From DATLFS01 sp035540935 (GTDB lineage Bacteria; Actinomycetota; CADDZG01; WHSQ01): a stretch of 8,435 nt of DNA. Shown piece by piece: positions 1 to 6,281 of this stretch. Position 1 is the first letter of the stretch. Each line of letters opens with the position of its first letter. Location of the stretch: assembly GCA_035540935.1 (NCBI GenBank), contig DATLFS010000121.1, positions 1-8,435 on the forward strand, in the 5' to 3' direction. The notes under the pieces are model-generated. The model saw nothing but the letters and a program-made list of their open reading frames with translations. It had not been told where the DNA came from and did no database searches. The translations under genes and the position numbers were made by a program.

Positions 1-413
1 CTGGCGACCTCGCTCATGGGGGCGAGCAACGGCAGGGAACGGTCGGGTAGCTCGATCGTCTCGTACGCCACGGCCGTCGTCCCGGAGTCGACCAGGGCGC
101 GTGTGACCGGCTCGCTCGCAGCCAGGTGGAGATAGGTGAACAGCACCAGACCTTCGCGCAGCCGGTGGAACTCCTCCGGCACCGGCTCCTTCACCTTCAG
201 GACCATGTCGGCGGTTGCGAAGACGGTGTCGGCGTCCGGCGCGATCGACGCACCGGCCCGCTCGAAATCCGCGTCCGAGATGCTCGAGCCCTCGCCCGCG
301 CCGCGCTCGATGACCACGTCGTGACCCAGCACGACCAGCTCGCGGACGCCCGCAGGCGTGATCGCCACGCGATACTCGTTGTCCTTGAGCTCGCGAGGAA
401 CCCCCACCCTCAT
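1..413 (-). CDS. ald: Alanine dehydrogenase, N-terminal part (3' end outside window)
   Basis: Reading from the ATG at 413 gives 137 codons that begin MRVGVPRELKDNEYRVAITP, the standard opening of alanine dehydrogenase. This enzyme interconverts L-alanine and pyruvate plus ammonia with NAD in the cytoplasm. The residues known from the family to bind substrate or act in catalysis fall exactly at family numbering: Arg15, Lys75 (in LKVKEP) and His96 (in TYLHLA). The fragment stops near the conserved PMSEVA stretch, before the NAD-binding Rossmann domain, so the fold cannot be checked further. The start is supported by an AAGG at 424-421, seven bases upstream, which overlaps the pyrG stop codon. 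It lies 9 bases after pyrG and is probably cotranscribed with it. Alanine made here could feed D-Ala for peptidoglycan, but that is inference. It is truncated by the window edge, not broken. Confidence 0.95.
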   Translation of the reverse strand, partial: MRVGVPRELKDNEYRVAITPAGVRELVVLGHDVVIERGAGEGSSISDADFERAGASIAPDADTVFATADMVLKVKEPVPEEFHRLREGLVLFTYLHLAASEPVTRALVDSGTTAVAYETIELPDRSLPLLAPMSEVA

Positions 414-420
414 GGGGAGA

Positions 421-424
421 CCTT
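421..424 (-). promoter_or_regulatory. ald ribosome binding site overlapping the pyrG stop codon
   Basis: Minus-strand AAGG reads from 424 to 421, seven bases before the ald ATG. Its first two bases are the last two of the pyrG TAA stop (425-423), so ribosomes ending pyrG sit on the ald start. This supports translational coupling. Confidence 0.5.
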
Positions 425-2072
425 AGCCCCTCGACTCGGCCGCCGCGGCGACGTCCGCTACCTCCGCCGGGCGCGTCGTGCGCTGCAGCGAGGCGCCGAT
501 GAAGTCGCGGAACAGCGGGTGCGGTCGGTCCGGGCGGCTCTTGAACTCAGGGTGGAACTGGCCGGCGACGAACCAGGGATGGTCGCGCAACTCGATGATC
601 TCGACGAGCGTCCCGTCGGGCGACTCACCGGAGCAGACGAGGCCCGCGTCCTCCAGACGGCGCCTGAAGCGCGGGTTCACCTCGTAGCGGTGGCGGTGCC
701 GCTCGAACACGAGCTGCGACGCATACGCGGCCTGGGCCTTCGTGCCATCCTGAACCTTGCAGGGGTAGGAGCCCAGCCGCATCGTCCCGCCGAGAGCGGC
801 GAGATCCTGACCGGCCAAGATGTCGACCACGGGATACTCCGTCTTGGCGTCGAACTCGCTCGAGTTCGCGCCCTCCAGTCCGGCGACGTTGCGGGCAAAC
901 TCGACCACCGCGCACTGTAGGCCCAGACAGATCCCGAAGAACGCGATGCCGTTCTCGCGCGCGTACCTGATGGCGTTGATCTTGCCCTCGACACCGCGCA
1001 CACCGAAGCCGCCCGGCACGAGGATGCCATCCAACGAACCGAGCCGCTCGTCGAGATCGTCGGTCTCGAGATCGTCCGACGCGATCCACTCGATCTCGAC
1101 CTCCGCGCCATGCGCGAAGCCGGCGTGTCGCAGACTTTCGACGACGGACAGATAAGCATCCGGCAGCCGTACGTACTTCCCGATGAGTCCGATCCGCACG
1201 ACACGATCGGCCGCTTCGATCCGGTCGACGAGGTTCCGCCACTCGCCCAGGTCGGGCGAGGGCACGTCGGTCATGCGCAGATGGTCGACGACGAACTCGT
1301 CGAGCCCCTCGTCGTGGAGGACCAAGGGGATCTCGTAGAGATTGCCCGCATCTATGGCCGAGACGATCGCCTCCTGCCGCACGTCGCAGAGCAGGCTGAT
1401 CTTCCGCTTGAGGTCGGTCGAGATCGGCCGGTCCGAACGGCAGACGATGACGTCGGGCTGGATCCCGATGCTGCGAAGCTCGCTGACCGAATGCTGGGTG
1501 GGCTTCGTCTTGAGCTCGCTCGCCGCGGCCATGTACGGGACCAGCGTCACGTGGACGTAGCAGGTGTCGTCGCGTCCCAGCTCCTGCTTCAGCTGCCGGA
1601 TCGCTTCGAGGAACGGCAGTGACTCGATGTCGCCGACCGTCCCGCCGATCTCGGTGATGACGACGTCGGCGCCGGAGTCCTCGGCGAGCATGAGGATGCG
1701 CTCTTTGATCGCGTTCGTGATGTGAGGGATCACCTGCACGGTGTCCCCGAGGTAATCGCCGCGCCGCTCCTTGGCGATGACGCTCTGGTAGATCGCGCCG
1801 GTCGTGACGTTCGACGCCTTGCGCATGTTCTCGTCGATGAACCGCTCGTAATGACCGAGGTCGAGGTCGCACTCGGCGCCGTCCTCGGTGACGAAGACCT
1901 CACCGTGCTGGAAGGGGTTCATCGTGCCGGGATCCACGTTGATGTAGGGGTCGAGCTTCTGCATCATCACGCGCAGCCCGCGCGTCTTGAGGATGCGTCC
2001 GAGCGAAGCCGCCGTGAGGCCTTTGCCGAGACTCGACACCACCCCTCCGGTCACGAAGATGTGCTTCGCCAC
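423..2072 (-). CDS. pyrG: CTP synthase (glutamine-hydrolysing)
   Basis: Cytoplasmic enzyme that aminates UTP to CTP using ATP and glutamine, the last step of pyrimidine nucleotide synthesis. The GTG at 2072 gives 549 residues, normal for the family. The N-terminal amidoligase domain (about 1-265) shows the nucleotide-binding start VTGGVVSSLGKG (7-18), QKLDPYINVDPGTMNPFQHG (38-57), GTVGDIES (144-151) and KPTQHS (190-195). The C-terminal class I glutamine amidotransferase domain (about 292-530) has the oxyanion stretch GGFGVRG (354-360), nucleophile Cys382 in GICLGLQ, and His507/Glu509 in QFHPE. The RHRHRYEVN stretch (458-466) is also typical. The GTG start is chosen because AGGAGG lies four bases upstream and the reading matches family N-termini. 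An in-frame GTG at 2144 would add 24 Arg/Gly-rich residues with no family match. It follows a 141-base gap and precedes ald by 9 bases. Confidence 0.97.
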   Translation of the reverse strand: MAKHIFVTGGVVSSLGKGLTAASLGRILKTRGLRVMMQKLDPYINVDPGTMNPFQHGEVFVTEDGAECDLDLGHYERFIDENMRKASNVTTGAIYQSVIAKERRGDYLGDTVQVIPHITNAIKERILMLAEDSGADVVITEIGGTVGDIESLPFLEAIRQLKQELGRDDTCYVHVTLVPYMAAASELKTKPTQHSVSELRSIGIQPDVIVCRSDRPISTDLKRKISLLCDVRQEAIVSAIDAGNLYEIPLVLHDEGLDEFVVDHLRMTDVPSPDLGEWRNLVDRIEAADRVVRIGLIGKYVRLPDAYLSVVESLRHAGFAHGAEVEIEWIASDDLETDDLDERLGSLDGILVPGGFGVRGVEGKINAIRYARENGIAFFGICLGLQCAVVEFARNVAGLEGANSSEFDAKTEYPVVDILAGQDLAALGGTMRLGSYPCKVQDGTKAQAAYASQLVFERHRHRYEVNPRFRRRLEDAGLVCSGESPDGTLVEIIELRDHPWFVAGQFHPEFKSRPDRPHPLFRDFIGASLQRTTRPAEVADVAAAAESRG

Positions 2073-2076
2073 CAGG

Positions 2077-2082
2077 CCTCCT
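2077..2082 (-). promoter_or_regulatory. pyrG ribosome binding site
   Basis: A perfect minus-strand AGGAGG (2082-2077) stands four bases before the GTG at 2072. It decides the pyrG start against the upstream in-frame GTG at 2144. Confidence 0.75.
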
Positions 2083-2088
2083 CTCTCA

Positions 2089-2118
2089 CCGGTCCCGCAC
2101 CGAAAAAGACGTGACCGG
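2089..2118 (-). repeat. Short inverted repeat in the pyrG leader
   Basis: CCGGTC (2089-2094) and GACCGG (2113-2118) form a 6-bp perfect inverted repeat around an 18-base spacer. On the minus strand that spacer contains a run of five T. The repeat sits just upstream of the pyrG ribosome binding site, so in mRNA it would make a small leader hairpin. It is short for a regulatory element in GC-rich DNA and may be chance. The T run lies in the loop, not after the stem, so it is not a terminator. Confidence 0.25.
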
Positions 2119-2137
2119 CCCCGGCGGCGACCCGGAC

Positions 2138-2185
2138 GTGGCACAGCACGACCACGGGGTCGTCGTTCGCAGGCGGTCGTGCCAC
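2138..2185. repeat. Inverted repeat in the gap upstream of pyrG
   Basis: GCACGACC (2146-2153) and GGTCGTGC (2175-2182) are perfect 8-bp inverted arms separated by 21 bases. The pairing extends by three further base pairs (2138-2140 with 2183-2185) across a 5-base bulge. Alternatively GTGGCAC (2138-2144) pairs perfectly with GTGCCAC (2179-2185). The right arm touches a possible -10 element, so it would span the predicted transcription start. It could be an operator or a leader hairpin. No T run follows it on either strand, so it does not look like an intrinsic terminator. Confidence 0.4.
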
Positions 2186-2192
2186 GCTAGCA
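2184..2192 (-). promoter_or_regulatory. Possible extended -10 promoter for pyrG-ald
   Basis: Within the 141-base gap, the minus strand reads TGC TAGCGT from 2192 to 2184, an extended -10 form (TGn followed by a TAnnnT hexamer) often seen in actinobacterial promoters. There is no convincing -35 hexamer at 16-18 bases spacing; the nearest TGACAC (2216-2211) is 21 bases away and overlaps the stop codon of the gene before. The predicted start near 2178 would give a leader of about 105 bases before pyrG. Pattern match only. Confidence 0.3.
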
Positions 2193-2213
2193 CGCGCGGC
2201 GGAGCGGCCCGTG

Positions 2214-3020
2214 TCATTCGCGTCCGATCCGGTCGACGAACCTCAGCCACGGGACGCGCTCGATGACGCGGGAAAAGGACACGACCTCGCTGGCCGCGTT
2301 CAGAACGAGGAGCAGGGCGATCGCCGCGATGCGACCGCCTTGAGACAGCGCGACCGCCAGGCCGACGCCGGCGGCGGCCCCGAGGGGGTTCGCTCCCGCG
2401 TCGCCCAGCATCGCCCGGGCGCGCAGGTCCGGGACGAGACAGAGTGCCGACGCGCCGACTGCGCCGCCCGCGGCCGCGGCCCAGGCCGGGGACGCCGCGA
2501 AGAGCGGCAACCCGAGCAACAGCCACACCTTGGCGGCGCGGCCGGGGGCCCGGTCGAGCAGGTTGATCAGGTTCGCCGTGAGAGCCACGAGGAGCGTGGT
2601 CGTGGCGACGGTCGGCGGGTCGCCACCCCAGAGGACGAACCCCGCAAGGGCCCCCGCTAGGACGCCGGCCGCGATCTTGACCAGGCCCCCCGTCACGCGG
2701 CCGGCGCCGAGGTGACCGCGGAACCCGCGGGCGCTCTCGTCGCCTCGCAGATCGTCGTAACGGCCCGCCGCGGCCATGGCCGCCACGACGACTGCCACGG
2801 CCCCCGCCGTGCGGGAGATGCCGCCGGCGACCACGCAGGCCGCGGCGAGACCCAGGAGTGCACCGCCTACGAGCGGTTCCGCCAGCACCGCCGGCACCTC
2901 TCGCCCGTCGACGTTCACGCGCGTCAGGCGCGCGGCCGGTCGCGCCAGGCGCAAGGGAAGGATCAACGCCGCGACCGCGGCACCCGCGGCGACCCCGGCC
3001 GCGGCCGCGAGGAGCGTCAC
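2214..3020 (-). CDS. Short MraY/WecA-like (glycosyltransferase 4 family) membrane protein
   Basis: A polytopic membrane protein of 268 residues with about eight or nine hydrophobic segments. It resembles the polyprenyl-phosphate sugar-1-phosphate transferases (MraY, WecA), which move a phospho-sugar from a UDP-sugar to a lipid carrier on the cytoplasmic face. The family signatures are present in the right order: Asp89-Asp90 in GRYDDLRGD, NLINLLDRAPG (150-160) matching the Asn/Asp motif of MraY, and MLGDAGANPLG (204-214) matching the family's GD-G motif. The C-terminus (SFSRVIERVPWLRFVDRIGR, 248-267) lacks a recognisable His-rich loop. At 268 residues against roughly 360 for MraY, it is missing some membrane helices, so activity is uncertain. 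The GTG at 3020 overlaps the previous stop as GTGA (4 bases), with GGGGGAA five bases upstream. This choice removes 69 Arg/Gly-rich residues from a longer frame. The substrate is unknown. Confidence 0.8.
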   Translation of the reverse strand: MTLLAAAAGVAAGAAVAALILPLRLARPAARLTRVNVDGREVPAVLAEPLVGGALLGLAAACVVAGGISRTAGAVAVVVAAMAAAGRYDDLRGDESARGFRGHLGAGRVTGGLVKIAAGVLAGALAGFVLWGGDPPTVATTTLLVALTANLINLLDRAPGRAAKVWLLLGLPLFAASPAWAAAAGGAVGASALCLVPDLRARAMLGDAGANPLGAAAGVGLAVALSQGGRIAAIALLLVLNAASEVVSFSRVIERVPWLRFVDRIGRE

Positions 3021-5194
3021 CGTCGTTCCCCCAGCTCGAGAGCCAGGTGGAGCATCAGAGCCATCGGGACGAGGAAGGACAGGACCACCGCCGGGATGAC
3101 GATCCCCGAGTCGTTCACGGCGAACCCGAGCACCGCGACCAGAAGGCCACCGATCAGTCCGGCCCTGACGCGGGGGTACACCTCCGCGAGCCGCTGCCAG
3201 CGCCCCCTCGGCTGCAGGACGAGCCATGCCATGATCGCCAGCGCCGGAGGGACGAAGAACGTGTAGATAGACGATCTGAAGACGCGCACGTTCGCCGCGG
3301 CCTTGCGCCGGACCGTGTCGACGAGGACCTCACCCCCGTCCTCGCGCGCCCGTTCGAATAACTGCGCGAGATGGGTGCGGTCCTCGGGGGGGCGTGAGAC
3401 GTCGACCGCGAGGAACACGCCCAGGGCGACAGCGGCGGCGGCCACTGCGGCTGCCACCGCGCGGGCGGAAGGCCTGATGCCCGCGAGCAGCAACCACGTG
3501 ATCGCGAACCCCGGCACGAGAGCGATCACCCCGCCGACGTCGCTCCCGAACTGCGGCGCGCCGTCGATGACCACGACCGCCGCGAACAGAAGGGCGATGC
3601 CGCCGAGGGCGGGACGCCGGTGGTAGCGGTGGACGACGAGCGAGGCGGTAACCACGGCGGTCGCTCCGAGGACGGAGAAGGCGATGTTGCCGGCGCCGGA
3701 GAACCTGCCGGCGACGACCGGCGAGTAGCCGAAGACCGTGTTCATCTGAAGGCGCGACCCGCTGACGAGGTCGGCGGCGATGACGAGGAGGGTGAGCGAG
3801 GCCAGCACGAGCAGGCGGTCTAGCGGAAGCCGCGTGGTCATGGACGCAACGGCAACGAGGGCGGCGTCGAGCGCGAGCAGGAGAGCGACGTACCCGGGCG
3901 CGCCGATCCGGTGTGCTTCCACGATCCCCGCGAGGAAGGTCGCGAGCGGAAATGCGACGATGCCGAGCCCGGCGAGCTCGAGGTTCCGTCCGAGCATCGT
4001 TCCGGTCCGCTTGCCGCGACGCTCGCGCCATGTGAGGAGAGCGAACGCCAGGACGTAGACCGCGATCTGGAACACCACGAAGGCCGTGTTGATCGGCGAC
4101 TTCACGGCGTCGACGAACACCGTCTCGTCGTTCAGCGCGACGGCGGCCGCGACCGGGTCACCCCGCGCCTCCACGCCCACCCATCTTCGACCGGTCATCG
4201 ACGCGGGGCGCTCCACCCCGAGGTGATCGAGGATCGTCGGCGCAACGTCTGGGAGCGTGACGATGCCGGCGCGCCGGGTCGAAGCCGAGACGAGCGTCTC
4301 GCCCGCACGGAACCCGGGGCCCACCGCCACCGCCACTCCGAGGTGCGCCGCGGGGAGCCATGCCGGAGATGCCGGAGAGACGATCAGAAGCTGATCCCGC
4401 CGTGGATCGAGCCGCTCGAGCAGATGCGCCACGATGCGGTCGGCCGCGGCCAACGCGGCCCGGTGCGCCTCCGGCTGCGGCTCACCCGTTGCCGCCGCGA
4501 GGCGGTCGGCGCGCACGAGGTCGCCCGGGTCGATGACGATCTGCGAGCAACCGACGGCGAGAACGTCGTCCACGGCACTCAGGAGCGCCTCGACGTCCGT
4601 GCGCACGCCGAAGGGCGCCGAGGGGTCCTCCTCCAGGAGCTCCGGACCGGTGGCCGCCAGATCCACGATGCCGTCCGGGTGCATCGCCGCCAGGAGCGCG
4701 TAACGACCGGAGCCGACGGGGATCGGCACCGGGTTCCCCGCATCGGAGTTGCCGATCGCCACGACCTCCGCCTCTGCCGGGACCGCCGCGGCCAGTGCGC
4801 CGGGCCTCGCGCCGTATCCCGCGTCTTCGGCCAGCTCGAGCATCTCGGGCACACCAGAGACGGCAACGTTGCGGGTGAAGATCCCCGCACCGGATCGCGT
4901 CCCCACCGGCCCGCCGGCGCTCCGCACGGCGTCGACCCGCGCCCCGGCGCCGACCGTCGCGAAGCCCGACGCATAGGACGTACGCGACGTGTTCGTGCGC
5001 ACCGAGACCGATCCCGCCGCGCCGCGCCGCGCCGCCTCGAGCAGCGCGGGTGACGAGCCGGGCCGCACGTCCTCCCACCGCACACCGGGGAGGGCGACGA
5101 GGACGCTCCGGGGGCAATCCGACCCCTGCGCGTGAGCGGCATGCGGCAGAGCCGCGACGCACACGACTATCAGCAGCACCCACCTAGCGGCCAC
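3017..5194 (-). CDS. Large membrane protein with extracytoplasmic alkaline-phosphatase-like domain, catalytic residues apparently lost
   Basis: 725 residues. Residues 1-22 are a signal peptide (hydrophobic 6-16, likely cut after AHA). Residues about 28-345 look like an alkaline phosphatase superfamily fold: an opening strand VLVALPGVRWEDV (31-43), RTNTSRTSYASG (66-77) where the nucleophile is expected, and the typical closing DVAPTILDHLGV (316-327). The first metal-ligand Asp is Pro36, and the usual Asp-His pair near the end reads VSPASP (272-277), so it is probably not a phosphatase. About eleven membrane helices follow (370-389, 404-426, 435-451, 459-477, 502-521, 529-546, 553-572, 578-598, 642-661, 678-697, 698-718). 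Basic loops such as RERRGKR and HRYHRR suit the cytoplasmic side. The GTG start at 5194 is set by AGGAG five bases upstream and the signal peptide; it overlaps the glycosyltransferase end by 11 bases. I know no experimental function. An envelope role is inferred from neighbours. Confidence 0.85.
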   Translation of the reverse strand: MAARWVLLIVVCVAALPHAAHAQGSDCPRSVLVALPGVRWEDVRPGSSPALLEAARRGAAGSVSVRTNTSRTSYASGFATVGAGARVDAVRSAGGPVGTRSGAGIFTRNVAVSGVPEMLELAEDAGYGARPGALAAAVPAEAEVVAIGNSDAGNPVPIPVGSGRYALLAAMHPDGIVDLAATGPELLEEDPSAPFGVRTDVEALLSAVDDVLAVGCSQIVIDPGDLVRADRLAAATGEPQPEAHRAALAAADRIVAHLLERLDPRRDQLLIVSPASPAWLPAAHLGVAVAVGPGFRAGETLVSASTRRAGIVTLPDVAPTILDHLGVERPASMTGRRWVGVEARGDPVAAAVALNDETVFVDAVKSPINTAFVVFQIAVYVLAFALLTWRERRGKRTGTMLGRNLELAGLGIVAFPLATFLAGIVEAHRIGAPGYVALLLALDAALVAVASMTTRLPLDRLLVLASLTLLVIAADLVSGSRLQMNTVFGYSPVVAGRFSGAGNIAFSVLGATAVVTASLVVHRYHRRPALGGIALLFAAVVVIDGAPQFGSDVGGVIALVPGFAITWLLLAGIRPSARAVAAAVAAAAVALGVFLAVDVSRPPEDRTHLAQLFERAREDGGEVLVDTVRRKAAANVRVFRSSIYTFFVPPALAIMAWLVLQPRGRWQRLAEVYPRVRAGLIGGLLVAVLGFAVNDSGIVIPAVVLSFLVPMALMLHLALELGERR

Positions 5195-6281
5195 CGGCGC
5201 TCCTGTATGCCGCGGAGAGCCGCTCCAGCATCCGAACGGTGGAGAAGCGCTCCTCGAGCGCGCCGCGGGCGGCGGCCGCGTAGCGGGCCGCAAGATTCCG
5301 ATCCATCAGCACCTCGGCCAGCGCGCCCGCCAGCGCGGCGGGGTCGTCGCGCGGGACGAGCCGGCCGGACTCCCCGTCTTCCACGATCTCGGGTAGTCCG
5401 CCCACTGCCGTCGCCACTACGGGCGTCCCCAGCAGGATCGACTCCTGCACGGACAGCGGGATCCCCTCCCATATCGAGGAAAGGCAGAAGACGTCCGCGG
5501 CCGCGACGTAGTCGGCCACATCGGCGCGGAAGCCGAGCCAGAGCACACGGTGGTCGACCCCGGCGCGCCGTGCATGCTCCTCGAGCCGCGGCTGCAGCTC
5601 GCCCTCCCCGAGCACCGCCAAGGTGGTCTCCTCCGGCAAGAGAGCGAGCGCAGCGAGCATCACGTGGAGAGCCTTCTGCGGCGAGAGGCGCGAAGCCGTC
5701 ACGATCAACGGACGCTCGCCGACGCCGAGCTCCGCGCGAACGGCGGCGCGATCCCGCGCCACCGCCGGGGCGCTGCCAACGCCGAGGTACAGCACCTCAA
5801 CGGCCGCGCCGCGCGCGAGCGGATTTCGCCGAAGGTGCCGGGCGATCTCGTCCGACACCGCGAACGTCCGGTGTGCGAGGCGCGCCGCAAGGGGCTCGGC
5901 GGCGCGGTAGAGGCGTGCCCGAACGCCCCCCGCGATCTCCGGCTGCACTAGGTTGTGCACCGTCAGCAACGACGGAACGCCGGCGCGGCGGGCCGCAAGC
6001 GCGCCGTCGATGCCGGCACGCAGCCCGTGCGCATGGACCACGTCGTACGACGCGCGGGAGAGGATCAAGCGGAGCCTGCGGACGGCCGCAGCATGGCCGC
6101 GCACCGGACCATCGGGGATGTGCACCTCGATCGCCGGCTTCGGCAGGTCCAGCGGGAGGTCGGACGGCGCGGCGATGTCGACCCGGAGCCCGTCACGCCC
6201 ATCCAGCGCCTCCGTGACCTGCGCGACGTGACGGGCGATCCCGCCGGCGGACCGCCCCATCACCTGGAGGACGCGGGTCAC
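5184..6281 (-). CDS. GT4-type (GT-B fold) glycosyltransferase
   Basis: 365 residues, normal for a single GT-B retaining glycosyltransferase that moves a sugar from a nucleotide donor to an acceptor in the cytoplasm, often at the membrane. The N-terminal acceptor domain opens VTRVLQVMGRSAGGIARHV (1-19), with the small-residue loop of family 4, and contains YDVVHAHG (79-86) and LLTVHN (105-110). The C-terminal donor domain has RLSPQKALHV (198-207), LGEGELQPRLE (224-234), and the diagnostic EX7E pair Glu272 and Glu280 in WEGIPLSVQE, followed by GTPVVATAVGGLPEIV (285-300). No membrane segment is seen. The GTG at 6281 overlaps the murJ stop as GTGA (4 bases), with AGGAGG five bases upstream. The position between murJ and two membrane proteins suggests it builds an envelope lipid or polymer, but donor and acceptor cannot be read from sequence. 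The name MurG would be wrong, since MurG belongs to family GT28. Confidence 0.92.
   Translation of the reverse strand: MTRVLQVMGRSAGGIARHVAQVTEALDGRDGLRVDIAAPSDLPLDLPKPAIEVHIPDGPVRGHAAAVRRLRLILSRASYDVVHAHGLRAGIDGALAARRAGVPSLLTVHNLVQPEIAGGVRARLYRAAEPLAARLAHRTFAVSDEIARHLRRNPLARGAAVEVLYLGVGSAPAVARDRAAVRAELGVGERPLIVTASRLSPQKALHVMLAALALLPEETTLAVLGEGELQPRLEEHARRAGVDHRVLWLGFRADVADYVAAADVFCLSSIWEGIPLSVQESILLGTPVVATAVGGLPEIVEDGESGRLVPRDDPAALAGALAEVLMDRNLAARYAAAARGALEERFSTVRMLERLSAAYRSAGGR
5200..5204 (-). promoter_or_regulatory. Ribosome binding site of the AlkP-like gene, inside the glycosyltransferase end
   Basis: Minus-strand AGGAG (5204-5200) lies five bases before the GTG at 5194, within the last codons of the glycosyltransferase. 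It fixes this start, which also places the signal peptide at the very N-terminus, and rejects the in-frame start at 5293. Confidence 0.65.

Noticed and set aside
126..920. 264-codon plus-strand open frame antisense to ald and pyrG
   Set aside because: The protein is Arg/Asp/His-rich with no recognisable domain, and it lies opposite two clear genes. It is a GC-rich antisense shadow.
2089..2118. Intrinsic terminator before pyrG
   Set aside because: The five-T run is in the loop of the small inverted repeat rather than after the stem, and neither inverted repeat in the gap is followed by a T run.
2073..2144. Longer pyrG form starting at the in-frame GTG at 2144
   Set aside because: It adds 24 Arg/Gly-rich residues unlike CTP synthase N-termini, while AGGAGG sits just before the GTG at 2072.
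2073..2213. Riboswitch or small RNA gene in the gap upstream of pyrG
   Set aside because: At 141 bases, with only two short inverted repeats and no recognised riboswitch core, there is not enough to support one.
3911..5053. 380-codon plus-strand open frame antisense to the AlkP-like gene
   Set aside because: Highly charged low-complexity translation, no ribosome binding site recognised, and the opposite strand encodes a coherent signal peptide and membrane protein.
5132..6217. 361-codon plus-strand open frame antisense to the glycosyltransferase
   Set aside because: The translation is mostly Arg, Pro, Ala and Gly, as expected from an out-of-frame reading of GC-rich DNA; the sense strand has a complete GT4 signature.
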